Source: Coccinella septempunctata (lineage: Eukaryota > Arthropoda > Insecta > Coleoptera > Coccinellidae). Taken from it: DNA of 64,000 nucleotides. A model generated the notes under the pieces. The model saw nothing but the letters and a program-made list of their open reading frames with translations. It ran no database searches and was not told the origin of the DNA. The DNA lies in assembly GCF_907165205.1 (NCBI RefSeq), contig NC_058191.1:28972064-29036063 (forward strand), in the 5' to 3' direction. Both the position numbers and the translations under genes were made by a program. Position 1 is the first letter of the stretch; every line of letters starts with the position of its first letter. Below are positions 34,360 to 45,984 of the stretch, one piece after another.

Positions 34360-35500
34360 TTCATTCATTCATTGCTGTATACCGTTACCGAGAATAGCCC
34401 TACAGAAAGATTGAAAAAAAAAAGAAAGAACAAAAAATCGGTGCTATCAAACCCTAATTTCTTAGGGCTAGTTGCGACTGTGTGCCCTCCTTTGACTGAA
34501 GAGACCCAGCCGTGAATGATCCTTCCACACTCCGGGCATGGATAGTCACCAACCAGATCTGGCCGCCGCTGAATTCTTCTCGAGTCTCCATTATAACTGT
34601 GGACCAAAGACCTCCACTGTGATCTATCTAACGCTAGTTGTTACCAGTTAGCATTAACTGATTTTAGGGATAGATATCCTTAAACAGTTTATACTGGCCT
34701 CCTGGTTTGCGAGCTCCCTCTATGAATTCGCTATAGAGAGCTATTTTGGGAAGTCTTGTGTCTTGCATCCTCAGAATGTGGCCGCTCCATCTGAATCGGG
34801 CTCTCGTTACATGAGTCTCAATTGTTGTACAACTTGCGCGCTGAAAGACTTCTATATTTGAAACTTTGTGGAACCATCTTATGTGCATTATTTGTCTTAG
34901 ATGACGTTGTTGCGTTTTTTCAAGCTGTTTAATATGTCTCTTATAGGGTGTCCAGCTTTCGCTTCCATAAAGGAGCGTTGGGAGGACCACTGCTTTGTAA
35001 ACAGCTGTCTTGGTCTTCAGATTGAGGTCGTGATTTTGAAATACTCCGTCCTTTAGCTTCCAGAATGCCCGTGATGCTGAATTAATACGGTTGTGTCTAA
35101 AGCCGCGCTGGGATTCTGGAAATAGCTTTTCTAAGAGTGGAATCAGACGATTAGCCATAATCTTCGAGAGAATTTTACCGACCACACTAAGCAACGATAT
35201 GCCCCTGTAATTATTGAAATTTGAGGTATCGCCTTTGTTCTTATAGAGGTTGATAACTAAAGCGTCTCTGAAGTGTTGTGGCACTTCTCCTTGTTCCCAG
35301 ATCTTGCGGAATAGTGTTAGGAGACTATGACTGTATCTTCATCCAGGGCATTGAATATCTCCGCTGGAAGGCCGTCTAGATTAGGTGACTTATTATTTTT
35401 CATATCTTTTATCGCCCTCATTATTTCCGATATTGAAATTTCAGGAAGTATATCTCTTAGTGAGGTACTCAGAGTAGTTGATATCAATCAAAACCATCAC
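34360..35500 (-). mobile_element. L2/CR1-like LINE, internally deleted, copy 1
   Basis: On the minus strand the 3' end is ...CAGCAATGAATGAATGAA, a TGAA-type tail as in L2 elements. The 5' coding signal starts near 35460 with ISISEIMRAIKDMKNNKSPN. A second, shorter copy lies at 52978-53613. Confidence 0.75.
34400..35470 (-). pseudogene. L2/CR1-like LINE ORF2 remnant lacking the RT core
   Basis: The order is MRAIKDMKNNKSPNLDGLPA (upstream RT block), a frameshift near 35330, and IWEQGEVPQHFRDALVINLY. NYRGISLLSVVGKILSKIMA and FPESQRGFRHNR follow, then an abrupt jump near 35090 to ASRAFWKLKDGVFQN. The C-terminal segment is VYKAVVLPTLLYGSESWTPY, RHLRQIMHIRWFHKVSN and RFRWSGHILRM. The catalytic Asp and YADD blocks are missing, so roughly the central RT domain was deleted. 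The terminal zinc-finger-like CPECGRI is present but continues differently from copy 2, where CRSRLGLFSHRRAH follows. A frame change also occurs near 34670. Confidence 0.8.
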
Positions 35501-35534
35501 CCTGAGATCTCATCATCTACCAACTGAGATAGTC

Positions 35535-35554
35535 GGGCCCCACGTTGGGCGCCA
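35535..35554 (-). promoter_or_regulatory. Orphan gypsy-type primer-binding-site sequence
   Basis: The minus strand reads TGGCGCCCAACGTGGGGCCC, the form used as tRNA primer-binding site by many arthropod gypsy-group elements. No matching LTR or gag could be identified around it, so it is a scrap of an LTR element next to the LINE. Confidence 0.45.
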
Positions 35555-35689
35555 GATGAACAGACGAAGGTGTTCTATAAATCCTTTGGAATTTCAAAAT
35601 TGTAAGATTCAAGAAGTATTTGGATTTCAGTAAGAACAAGGTAGGTACACCTTCTCACAGGTTTTCTTACAGGACTCTGTTGCCTCAGA

Positions 35690-35930
35690 AAGCATATTTA
35701 TGTGTTGATTCTTAGGGAAAAAGGAGGAAACTTCTGTTCACCTGATCACAGAGTTCCTGGCCATTGTAAGTCAATGCAAAGGATGCCTTGGACGAGAAAA
35801 TATAAGGTCGAAGTACTTGGCTTCCTTGAAGCTCTCCCATCAGATTTCATTGGAGCTCTGGAGCTGAAGGGAGAGCTATAGATGGCGCAGTGAACTGTAA
35901 CCTCTTTTTGAATCTACAAACTAGAAAAAA
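35690..35930 (+). pseudogene. LINE ORF2 C-terminal remnant, second instance
   Basis: The reading GKKEETSVHLITEFLAIVSQ parallels 3695-3850 (KKNETPEHLVTECLAIASQ). The knuckle cysteine is replaced by Phe. It continues CKGCLGRENIRSKYLASL and, after a shift, LPSDFIGALELKGEL before a stop. It is the terminal part of a LINE ORF2 protein, decayed. Confidence 0.5.
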
Positions 35931-36110
35931 ACCTAGTGTGAAATGCTCGTGATGTTTTAGGTCGCCAATTGTGATTGGAAAAAGATAATATCGTATTGCA
36001 AAATGAGACATGAGGCCTTACATGCTGACATATTATAAATTGTTAGTTGCTGAGTGCTTCAACGACAGCATAGTTTCCTGCAGGTTATTTTATATAATTC
36101 ATATCTGCAG

Positions 36111-36172
36111 AGTATAATATGTATAAATTTTGAAGAAGTTTTCAACGGAACCGAAACGTCGACCATATAAAT
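36111..36172 (+). ncRNA. Possible Penelope-type hammerhead ribozyme relic
   Basis: TTGAAGA (36130-36136; consensus CUGANGA, C3 changed to T) is followed by a helix II of about five pairs (GTTTT with GGAAC, around CAAC). Then comes GAAA 36153-36156, a palindromic ACGT helix III (36156-36159) and C17 at 36160. Outer helix I pairing ATATG (36117-36121) with CATAT (36164-36168) is possible. A GAAACGTC end is the form I associate with hammerheads in Penelope-like elements. The first position of helix II is an A-C mismatch and inner helix I is weak, so activity is unlikely and the call is tentative. Confidence 0.35.
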
Positions 36173-37455
36173 GAGAGAGAGAGGGAGAGAACCCCGTATC
36201 AATAGTTGTTTTAAACCAAGAAATATCCGGCGATCTGATTAACCCGCCCATTCAAAATCATCATTTCATCTTACAGATGAAATCAATCAGGAACAAAGTC
36301 TCCTGATTTCGGGCAGGGTTGTTCGGGGATAGACGTTCAGTTCCTCAACGATTGTTGCCCCGCTCAATCCAGTTTTTGGTGCCATTATCCCCACATAATT
36401 GACTGCCTTCATCGGAGAAATCGGGCTAATGACATGGAATCCAGACGTGGGGCTGGAGGATGAAGGAAGTTAACGAACGCAGTGCCGCCCGCCTGTGTAG
36501 TTTGATTGTTGTAATTATTTCGGGATCTCGACGGGAATAACCAATCACGGTGCAGGCAGTAGGCAATCTCCTGCTCGTCCCGGCGCAATTAGCAGAGTTC
36601 CTTATTAATTAATGCGAGCCGCTTACACAGACAGTTTACTCAAGATTTTGCCGGCCCGGATATGAGTACAAGAGGTCCAGAACCGTATTTGAGCTATTGC
36701 CTTGAAAGTCTTCCAATATTCGTTGAGTGAAAAAAGCACGGAGGATGAAAGTCTGTTCCACGTCGGTAAAAAGGATCGAATTTTATGAACCATTTAACTA
36801 TGTAAGATTCACAGATATGTTGAAAATAAGACGAAGAAGAACAGTCAAAAACTACCCAATTTAGTAAAAATCGACGCTTCACATCTCCACTAATTTCCAA
36901 AAAAATGCTTAAACAGAACAAATTATATCTCAAATAACGTAACTTTTTATGTCTAATCGAGGAGTTTGCTTTCTTTTTGAGACAGAACAACGACAGGCTT
37001 TCTATTGTTGGGAACTCTTTATTTGAGGGATAAAATGGTTGAACTTATTGGATTCGAACTTTTACTTTTTTATGTCAATGTTGTTGATGTTTTTAATGTG
37101 TTATTGACAGTTTTCCTTTTTCGTGGGGTAGTAATTGATGAAATATGAAACAATGTATCAATTGCATTTATTTTTGTGATTTCATTTCAGGTGAGTCATC
37201 AATTACCATCCTATGAAATAGGCGTGCAAATAACACTTTAACGACATTAATCACTCCTAAAATGGCATTGACCTCAAAATACGTAGAAATAAGTAATTGA
37301 GCTTAATAAGAAGAAGGTTGAGAAAACTCCGTCAATGACCAAATATTCCTCAGCTACAGTGGAAACATCTCTCTCTGACATGAAAAGTAAAGGATTCCAT
37401 TTTGAAAACTCCCTGCACCCCTCGTAGAGATTGCATTGCTTGACAAAATCCCCTT
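36173..37455. other. No gene recognised; GC-richer island
   Basis: A purine tract at 36175-36192 (GAGAGAGAGGGAGAGAA). 36290-36670 is less AT-rich than its surroundings, with no frame or repeat I can name. Conserved noncoding DNA is possible. The remainder is AT-rich. Confidence 0.4.
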
Positions 37456-37457
37456 TA

Positions 37458-38358
37458 CCGTAGATTCGGGTGACTTGGGACGATTGTTGAATTCAACTTG
37501 CCATATTTTCAAAACGGTGCCCTATTTTTATCTGAAAAAGAGGTTCGAATATGCTTAATGACTCAGACTATTGATTAGGATATATACCATGCTTCAGAAT
37601 TCGGATATAAATTTTGAAAAAAAAAATATATACCACCCACTGATTTGGGAGGCTTGGAACACAAGTTAAAATCTATTGATTTCTCAACTCTCAAATGAAA
37701 TAGGTGACTTGGAATGGTGTATAGTTTTGAAAAATTAGAATTTGTGATTATAAAGTTGAAACTCGGTAGGGAAATTAAATGATAAACCCCTGTTACAGCG
37801 AAAGTAAATATATTGCAACTCAAATGTAAAAAACTGAATAAAACAAGGGAACTTTGATTTCTTTCATTCTTTTGTGATTTCTTTGTGGAAATAACGTAAA
37901 TAATAATATCCTGCGAAAAATCGGCATATTTCCTGCTGCCAATGCGCCGCTTGTATTCCTATTCGGCATTGTCCCAAGTCACCCTATGAAACAACGAATT
38001 AAATGAATGAGATCCGTGTTGCCGTTTGATTTGTAAACAACCTTGTTTCATGACATACCTAATATCCCACGTATCCAGAAAAAAAACTTACACATGCACA
38101 AAGCGAGACACATGTACAGGACACTAGAAAATATAAGGGCCATAAAAAACGCACTTTTACTCTCCTGAATTCGTTAATTTTTCCTGACAATTCAAACGCT
38201 CTGGTCACGGAAAACTCAACAGGAATTAATTGTTTAACTAACCGAAAAGACGCTTCAAAGTTTGTCCCTTCACTCATAAATGGTAAGTAACAAAGAAATC
38301 TGCAAGGGGGTAATTGTTCCAAGTTACAGGACTGTCCCAAGTCACCCGAATCTACCGG
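37458..38358. mobile_element. Non-autonomous TIR transposon, family T900, copy 1
   Basis: The left end CCGTAGATTCGGGTGACTTG and the inverted right end CCGGTAGATTCGGGTGACTT pair over about 25 bp. TA at 37456-37457 and 38359-38360 is the apparent target duplication. Length 901 bp; no protein. The word TCCCAAGTCACCC or close variants recurs inside (near 37973 and 38335), like subterminal binding sites. Copy 2 is at 59964-60858 in the same orientation. Confidence 0.85.
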
Positions 38359-38360
38359 TA

Positions 38361-39689
38361 TACATGAAGAGCATAATTTTTATAATTAAGGATATGGATT
38401 TTAACTCTCTTTCACAAAAGATGCTGGAAAGGCCTTCCTCCTTCTGGAATGCAACCCTCCACTCTAAAAAAATTAAAAATTCAATACTCTGTGGTGTATA
38501 TGTTTGGGGACTTATATTTATATGAACTCTTCGCCTTAAGGGAATATATCCCTGTATTTATTGTATTGAATTTCTCCCTGTATATCTGTTGGATAAAGGA
38601 AAAAGGTGGCTATACGATTTTTCCCGAAAAGTTCAGAGTATGGCATGTGCTTGGGAATAACCGAGGGAATAACGTTAATAATATAATTAATAAAATTAAA
38701 ACAAAACTAATAAGATTGAAGATCAAAGAATATTGTTGACTAGTGCTGAATATAGTTTACTCTTTTGTTGTGTTGTCTCCTTGGGAGCTTTCATCTAGCT
38801 GAGTGAGTTTTTTATTCTTTATATTGGGTCGTTTTTATTTTCGGAAATACTTTTCATAGAATTTCTTTCATATACTAATGATTTGTTGAACGTGCTTCGT
38901 TCTTGTGTTATGTTCCTCTAATGAGATTTTTATATATTTTTTGTAGCCCTTATGACAAATCAATAAAGATTCGAAACGTGCGCAATTTTAACAAGGGTTT
39001 TTGTTCCTTTTTACTGTTTCACCGGTCCTCAAGCTGAGATTACACATTGTTGAATAACGTTGATAGTTATTTACGTACCAAGGACGAAAAACTGTCTATT
39101 ATGGTCGAGCCTAGTAGTCAAGCAGGAGAGACAGTTTATTTGCCGAAGTGCATATTACATTCTTTCGTCTACCTCTCACATAGCTTTATGGAAGTAATCC
39201 GTTTGATGACCTCATCAGTTGTGATTGCAAATTCTCTCAGTTCTGCAGTAGTGGTACTGATATCCGTATCACTATCCATTCTTGATTATAATGAACACTA
39301 ACATTCAAACCAGGTACCTAATTCACTGGTAAAATCTAGCCGATTTCGTGAAGAATATTTTGAAACTTAACAGCAAATGACAGTTACTGTCATTTGCCCT
39401 TATGTTTCAATCAAATTCTTTATTCGCAAAATTGACTCAATCGCCTCTCTATCTAGAATTGGTATCTTAGTGACGAACAGCCGGACGAAAAGAGTTTGCG
39501 GACGAAAAGTGTATGCAGACGAAAAGTACTTGCTTTCAAGAATAGTCGAATTTTAGATCGGAAATAAGTACATGAAATGTTATGTTTTTGTTCAGATCGT
39601 CCAAAAAGGAATTTTCGACTTTTATTACACACATCGGCTCCAGGAATTCGATGGGCTCTATATCATTGATCTGGCTGAGACGGCGGCGG
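38361..39689. other. Possible LINE 3' end, then no gene
   Basis: 38370-38990 ends in GACAAATCAATAAAGATTCG, the style of several insect LINE 3' ends. The open stretch 38449-38739 (96 codons) may be a decayed ORF2 end, but I recognise no block. 39000-39689 holds nothing identifiable. Confidence 0.3.
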
Positions 39690-42144
39690 TAGCTACCCAA
39701 CTAGCAAAATAGTCCTATATCTTTTTTCTTATACGACAATTTGGCCTTGTAGTTGTTGTAATATTGTCCCACGAATACTTTTTTGTCATGTAAATATTCT
39801 GATAGGGACTGTTTTGTTGTGTTGTACTAAAAAGTTCTATAAATTATCGTGTAAATATGCTCACAACAATATTATAGGACATTTATACAATTATTTCGTA
39901 GGATGTTGTATAAACGTTTACAGGACAATTTTTATACTACATTTTCATCCATGAGATGTAGTTGTCGATTAATTGTCGTAATGATGTATGTTGAAACAGT
40001 TATATGTCTCCTATAGGAATGTCCTGTATGTGTATGTTGGGAATCCTTTTCACGACTTATTCTGAATATGAAATATAACTATCGTAAAATGCCTGCATGG
40101 TAGGTCAACTAAAGGACCCTTACAAAATCATAATAAAACAAAAGATTCATATTCAACAAAGCTATACAACCAACTTGGATGTAGAGGTAATTTTCGTCAA
40201 TATAGGTCTGATCTAATGCGTTCTTGGAAAAAAGTAAAACATAGTGGAGCTTTCAGGCGAGTGTTATGAGAAAATACTGCGTGCAGTAGAAGAAACTCAT
40301 TTCGAAAGTGAAGCACATAATTTACTCAGGTATAAACACATAGAATTAAGTGAGGTTATATGATTTGTCCCCTAAGAGTTCTCTTCGCGACTAAATGTGA
40401 TCAACTTGTCGCAAAGAGGTTACAATAAACTGTCGATGCGACCATGCCGGTTCTATATTGTGTTGCGAATGTTGCATAATAAAACAAATTTGTTGCATTA
40501 ATGTGGAATGAAGGTAACTAAGTATCATGTAAAAAACAAACAGATAAGTTGTTACAGTAATGTATTCAAAAAATTTTGGTGAAATATAGGTATACGTAAT
40601 ACTATATTTTTTAAATTATTATGAAATATGTATTATGAAGGTACCATAAGTTCTCAAAATATTGAGCCAATGTCTGCTCAATATTCTGATCACAAGATTG
40701 GAAGTTGTGAGAACAGATCCTGAGAATTTTTTTCAGTTTTTGGCAATTTCTGGCTACGTTTCAACTATGAACGTGAAATTCAACGCACATACCTAATTAT
40801 TGTAGGTACCTATATTCAAAATTATGAATCATGTGAAAGTGCATATTATTGCAATTGAAAAAAATGAGTATATGCCCTCTCTCACGAACGATCATTAAAC
40901 TAGATGTGATAGCCTATTGACTCATTGGTTTCATGCTGCTTTATTTTGCGAAAGATATTCATTTATTTTCACTACACATCTTTTTGATAAATAACAGAAT
41001 TATATCCTCGAATACGGGCCTGTTATTCTATGCAGCAATAAATAACAAAGGTTGGATAAGTATTCGATTGATGTACCTTACAGAATCAATATGTTCTATA
41101 AAAGTTCCATTTGTCATAAGAAAATTATATTGAAAAGACGCCATCTTCAAAACTAGAAGGACACGTATCATCAATCGCCATATTGTAAAAAACAAATCAA
41201 ATGTATGAAAAATTATAATTTTGTGTCTCCTATGTGGATGGAATTATTTTTCTTTATAGCATAGATGAAAAATTGACTAATAGGGCACACTGAATGGAGC
41301 AAGAACAGAAATCAACAGAATTTTTTTTTTCGAATGAATTTTTTTTTTCTTAATATTATTTATTTCTGAAGCGCATGAAAATTTAGTATCATATATGCCA
41401 TCTATTTCACAGTAAAATTAATTTGCCATGTTAAATACCCTCTGAATTTCGCGACATTACATTTTATCATCAATATATTCGCTGTAACAAAGATTCATCA
41501 CTTGAAAATGGAAATATATTTATCGATGTGGAAGAATGATTAGTTTGTCTACTAGTGGGGCACATTTATACGATCGTATAGTTTTATAAATATTCTCAGA
41601 ATCACAAAATAGTCTTATACCTGAACGAAATATAGTTAGGAATGAAAGGTCGTATAGGGGAACATTAACATTCTGAAAGTTCTATTAACCCTCTAATGCC
41701 CAAGTTTTTTTTCCTTTTTTATAATTATTTCCGTATAGTTTCAAATTAGCTTAAGTAATCTACATCTTTTTTTCGCAAATAGTTAACTGATTTACATTAA
41801 CACCTGTTCTCACAAAATGAACCTATACTGAAGGCGGACATGGGCAGAATAATTTTGTATCCACTTATATGCAACCAGTCTCAAGGCGGACTTGGGTATT
41901 AGAGGGTTAAATGTCGTATTACAGTTCGCTAAATGTTTATTCGTCAATCCTGTAACAGTTCTAAAGTGCTCTACCAAACTAATCAAAATAACTAAATTGT
42001 CGTATAAATCTTGCCCATTTTGGTTGAATATGTGTTGTATATACGAAATGAAAAAGTTTATAGGACTTTGTCTTGTCGTGTAAAAAAGGACTGAGAACGT
42101 TTACAGAATTTTTACAAGACATGAAATTGCTAGCTGGGTAGCTA
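39690..42144. mobile_element. Candidate 2.45-kb TIR element
   Basis: The left end TAGCTACCCAACTAGCAA (39690-39707) and the inverted right end TAGCTACCCAGCTAGCAA (42127-42144) match at all but one of 18 positions. Near both ends the words TCGTATA, ATAGGAC and TACAAGACA-like variants recur, suggesting diffuse subterminal repeats. No transposase frame exists inside. A TTAA MITE is nested at 41689-41906. The target duplication is not clear. Confidence 0.6.
41689..41906. mobile_element. piggyBac-like MITE, 218 bp, TTAA TSD
   Basis: TTAA (41685-41688), CCCTCTAATGCCCAAG, interior, CTTGGGTATTAGAGGG, TTAA (41907-41910). The 16-bp TIRs differ by one base. GAAGGCGGACATGGG and CAAGGCGGACTTGGG repeat near the right end. 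The TTAA duplication and CCC start fit the piggyBac superfamily. Noncoding. Confidence 0.88.
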
Positions 42145-42149
42145 ATAAC

Positions 42150-42172
42150 TCTCTCTCTCTCTCTCTTTCTTT
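42150..42172. repeat. (CT)n microsatellite
   Basis: Eight or nine CT units followed by pyrimidines, just right of the TIR element. Confidence 0.85.
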
Positions 42173-42902
42173 TTGTGCAAGAGTATTATGAATCTGAAAA
42201 TCTGAATCAGATGGAGATATTTAAAAGGGTCTTCACCTTACCTCTAGATGGAGATGATCAAATAACTCATCCCTGTCTCAGAAAACAAACCGAAAATTGC
42301 GAACGTATTAGTTTCCCCACGTAGTAGAAAATTATTTCGATAAATTTAATATGATGCCTGAGCAATGAGCACATACGTAAGTGGTTACCTTAATTGTTAT
42401 TGTTAATTTCCTGACGGAACGGGGGAGCGCCTAGGGACGGCGCACGAGCCGAAGAAGGGGGCCGAGGGGGGCCGAAGTAATGCACGCCATCGTAGGTTGC
42501 TTGATTAGTTTCTCTTAATAATTGATTCGCCCAAGTTTCTGGATTCCCTCGCGTATTTTAGACCGCCGCAGCCGAGAAATTGAACGGAAATTAGAAATGC
42601 CACACACTGAAAATCCACTTAGCTAGGTTGTGGCGGATAATGGAATGATAAGATGAAAATCGTTCTGCAGATGGTGTGCGGTCATCAGTGGTATCGAATA
42701 TTCGCGAAAAAAGAATCGATAAAGACTGTCTCCATCAAGTTTGAAAATTCATTTCAATCATAAAAATAAAAATAAATGTTCAATTTATATTCTCCTTCGA
42801 AAATTTCGTCAATACCTGATGCTAAATAACATCATGATACCTTTTTGAAAATACATCACATTTCGCATTATTTCATACTAACGCTATTTTCAGAAGGAAT
42901 TA
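42173..42902. other. No gene recognised; GC-richer island
   Basis: 42410-42610 contains GGGGGAGCGCCTAGGGACGG and related GC-rich words in an AT-rich setting. No frame and no repeat partner in this window. Confidence 0.4.
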
Positions 42903-43346
42903 GGAGGAGTTTATACCACGGGACTTTCTCGCCATCCGTATAAGGCGTAAAGGGAGGAAGACTACCAGTCTTCCTACCTACCAGTTACGGATATTAAAAT
43001 AGTTTCCACTTTCGTAGAAAAGATGGCAACACTTAACGAACGTCTTTTTTCAATATTACCAGGATACGAATTGTAGCCAATGGCGAGACTTTTCGAGAAA
43101 TTTATTCATGTGGAAATTCGTAGAAGCAATAATTGCACCTCGGAAAGTTAATAACATGAGTGAATATTTGTTCTTCAAGGAAAAACTTTTTAATTTTTTT
43201 TTTCCGTTTGACATTCAAAAAAATTTCTGAGGTGACGAACTGATTGAATTGAATTATAATGAAAACCTCCTATAAATAAGTGGTTTCTGACGTAAGATAT
43301 TCGTTCTCTTTTTTTGAACTGACCACTGTAACGGTGTAGATCCCTC
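42903..43346. mobile_element. MITE A, copy 2
   Basis: Same orientation as 18341-18776, sharing GGACTTTCTCGCCATCC, GTAAAGGGAGGAAGACTACC and GAATTGTAGCCAATGGCGAG. The right TTAA (43347-43350) is kept; the left has decayed to TTAG. Confidence 0.75.
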
Positions 43347-45372
43347 TTAATATGTTAAAACATCGCTAGCCATAATATTTTATTTACTGACAATATGTGA
43401 GATGTAGATGCAACTATTTTTTATTTATGTTCGATTGTTTTCTACAGAAATAATTGGTAATACGTTGGGTTCACAGAAGTCTGATTATGTGGTCAACCAA
43501 TAAATAGTTTTTCAGATGCTATAATGAAATACCTTCAATCTTTTCGGCTTGAGTAGGTGCAAATTTGTGAAAGAAAATTAAATAAGAAACAAAAAACAAA
43601 AAGAATTGTATCATATATATAACCAACATAAAATGGGAAGCAATAATGAAGTAATAGAATGAATTTTTTCAATACCTGTATACCTACCTACAGAGCAAGA
43701 GGACAACTTTTTATGTTTGTTTGAGAAATTTGTTGTTAGCACCCACTAGTAGATGTGGACGGCCATTCGGTTTTTTTAAATGCCCAATTCTGCAGAGGAT
43801 AATTCGGTTATCGATGGGGGTTTGAACAAAAACTTTTCCATTATAGAGATCAAATTGTTAAACTCATCGAATATATGGTTATTTTTTATATATTTCTAAT
43901 TCAATGATATAAGCTTTAGAAGTGATTGATGCTTCTGAAGTGTTATCATCATGCCCCTCTCATGTAGGGTGATATATTGATTGAGTAAAAATCAATCCCT
44001 TAAATAAATTATATGATAATATGTTGTTTTACGTTCTTCAATCAGTGAAATAAATGGGAAAAATATGGAACTTATTTTCATATCATAGTTCTAAAGAATG
44101 AAAAGAGAAAGCAAAGAAAGAAATAGAAAGAAATCAAATTAAGGGAGTTCAACCATTTCATTCCATGAAGAAAAAAGCTGTAGATGAAAAAATACCACAA
44201 ATGGTCAAATCATCCCCAGCAACAAGAGCTCTATCCATTTCTGGCACAAAAAGTTAGAGTTGCGACATTGGAAAACTAGTTGCGTGAGTTAAAATGAAAA
44301 TGATCTTGCCATAAGCAACCCAAAATTTACAATATTTTCAGGAAAAAAGGATTGACATCGTCGAGGACAAATTTGGACAAGCGTATCATCAATTTTCGAA
44401 CAAAATGAAATAAGACGGGTGGAAGTTGTGCTGATTTTATAGAACGGATGAAATAAAATAAGACATAACAAAAAACGAGAAATAATGAATAACATAAAGA
44501 ACAGAGCATGAACTCAGACAAACTCGCTTTATTTTCTAAATAAAATATTATAAAATAAGGTTGAAGTATTAAAGCTGTTCATCTTTTTTTTTATTCTTTT
44601 CTTATCTTCTTTTTTGTTGAACGCTCTCACAATGATGTGCATGTTTATCTGTCTTATTTATCTTTTGTTCATCATTTCATATCATTTGCTAAATAACCTC
44701 ATATTATAAATTTAAAATGAATGTCAGTTGTAAATCAACCAATGGTAGTTTGTTGATCATATGCCATAGTAAAATTATAGATTTTTACAAAAATATGCCA
44801 AATATCTTGTAAATCCATCTCGTGCTCACAAATTACATTGATGAAAATGGAAAATGAATCCACTGATCCAAAACTCCGTAGAAACAACAGTGCTGTACAA
44901 AATTCGCAAACGGGGAATGTACATAATCTTGATGAAGTATCCGTACGATGTCTATATATTTTAATCGGTCAATAGCAAAGTGAAGATCGTTGTAACTACG
45001 TCCCCGTAATCTCCCGGTCCCACCCTATCCCGACTGATGAGTGCATTCCCTGATACCCTGTTTACCATATATATCATTCTTTGAAAATAATAGCGAATCC
45101 GTGTACCGTGTCTATTAAAGAGAAGAATTTATTTTCATTTCGGTCTGCAAGTAGAAGTTTCTATAAGAAATAACTTGAAAAGAGTGGCTCTTTCTTAGCA
45201 CAGGTAAGGGACTGGGTTTCACGCTTCTTCTTCTTGGGAAATGAAAACGGTGTTCGCGAGCCTGAAAGGAAAAGTATAAATCCCAAATATTTATTCTTAA
45301 AAACATGTCCTTTAAAAAAATGTATTCTAAACAATATAGAGTGAGTCTTTGAGTGGGGCAAATATTTTAACA
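43347..45372. other. No gene recognised
   Basis: AT-rich, with a purine-rich patch at 44098-44145. Nothing supported. Confidence 0.5.
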
Positions 45373-45984
45373 TTAGATTCTTGAGGTGGAAAAAACACTT
45401 TTTGCCTATACCATTTTTTCCGAATTGGCGCGGTTTGAAAAATACAGGCTGTTGAAAAACCATAAAAAAATTATATTCAGTTCTATCTCAGAAACGGTTT
45501 TATCGAATGAAATGAATTTCGGAATATGGTTTTTATTTATTTGATGGATCTTTTTCGAAGACCAGATATCACCAACGTTGTACAGTTTTCTGATTATGAC
45601 CATTACGTACCATAAAAATACCAAAAATACAGAGAACCCAACTCTTGAAACTAATTTGGACGCTATGCTATGGATATTGGAACGTTTAATAACGTAAATA
45701 AAAGTTATCTTTATATTTTCTCGCATAATGCACTGTTTTCGAGTAATTTGATGTTCAAAAATTCAGTAGTATCTGTGAGGTTTGAAAAATACAACTCTGT
45801 TCAAAAGATCCACAGATGTGTAGTGTCACAGATTAAGCTAGTTTAGTTATTCTGGAAGTAATTTTGTTTTTCCAGGGGTAGCATAGCTCATTATAAAAAC
45901 TTAAAATGGCTATATATTTTTATCAGGGCCGAATCGGAAGAAATGGTATAGGAAAAAAGTGTTTCCTCTGACATAAAGAATCTA
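45373..45984. mobile_element. TIR element, 612 bp, abutting mariner copy 2
   Basis: The left arm 45373-45427 (TTAGATTCTTGAGG, ACACTTTTTGCCTATACCAT, TTCCGAA) pairs with 45929-45984 in inverted orientation (imperfect, about 55 bp). The words GGTTTGAAAAATACA also occur twice inside, in the same direction (45431 and 45780). No coding content. Confidence 0.68.

Noticed and set aside
39205..39245. Hammerhead-like CTGATGA on the minus strand near 39210
   Set aside because: No GAAA at the required distance and no helix II.
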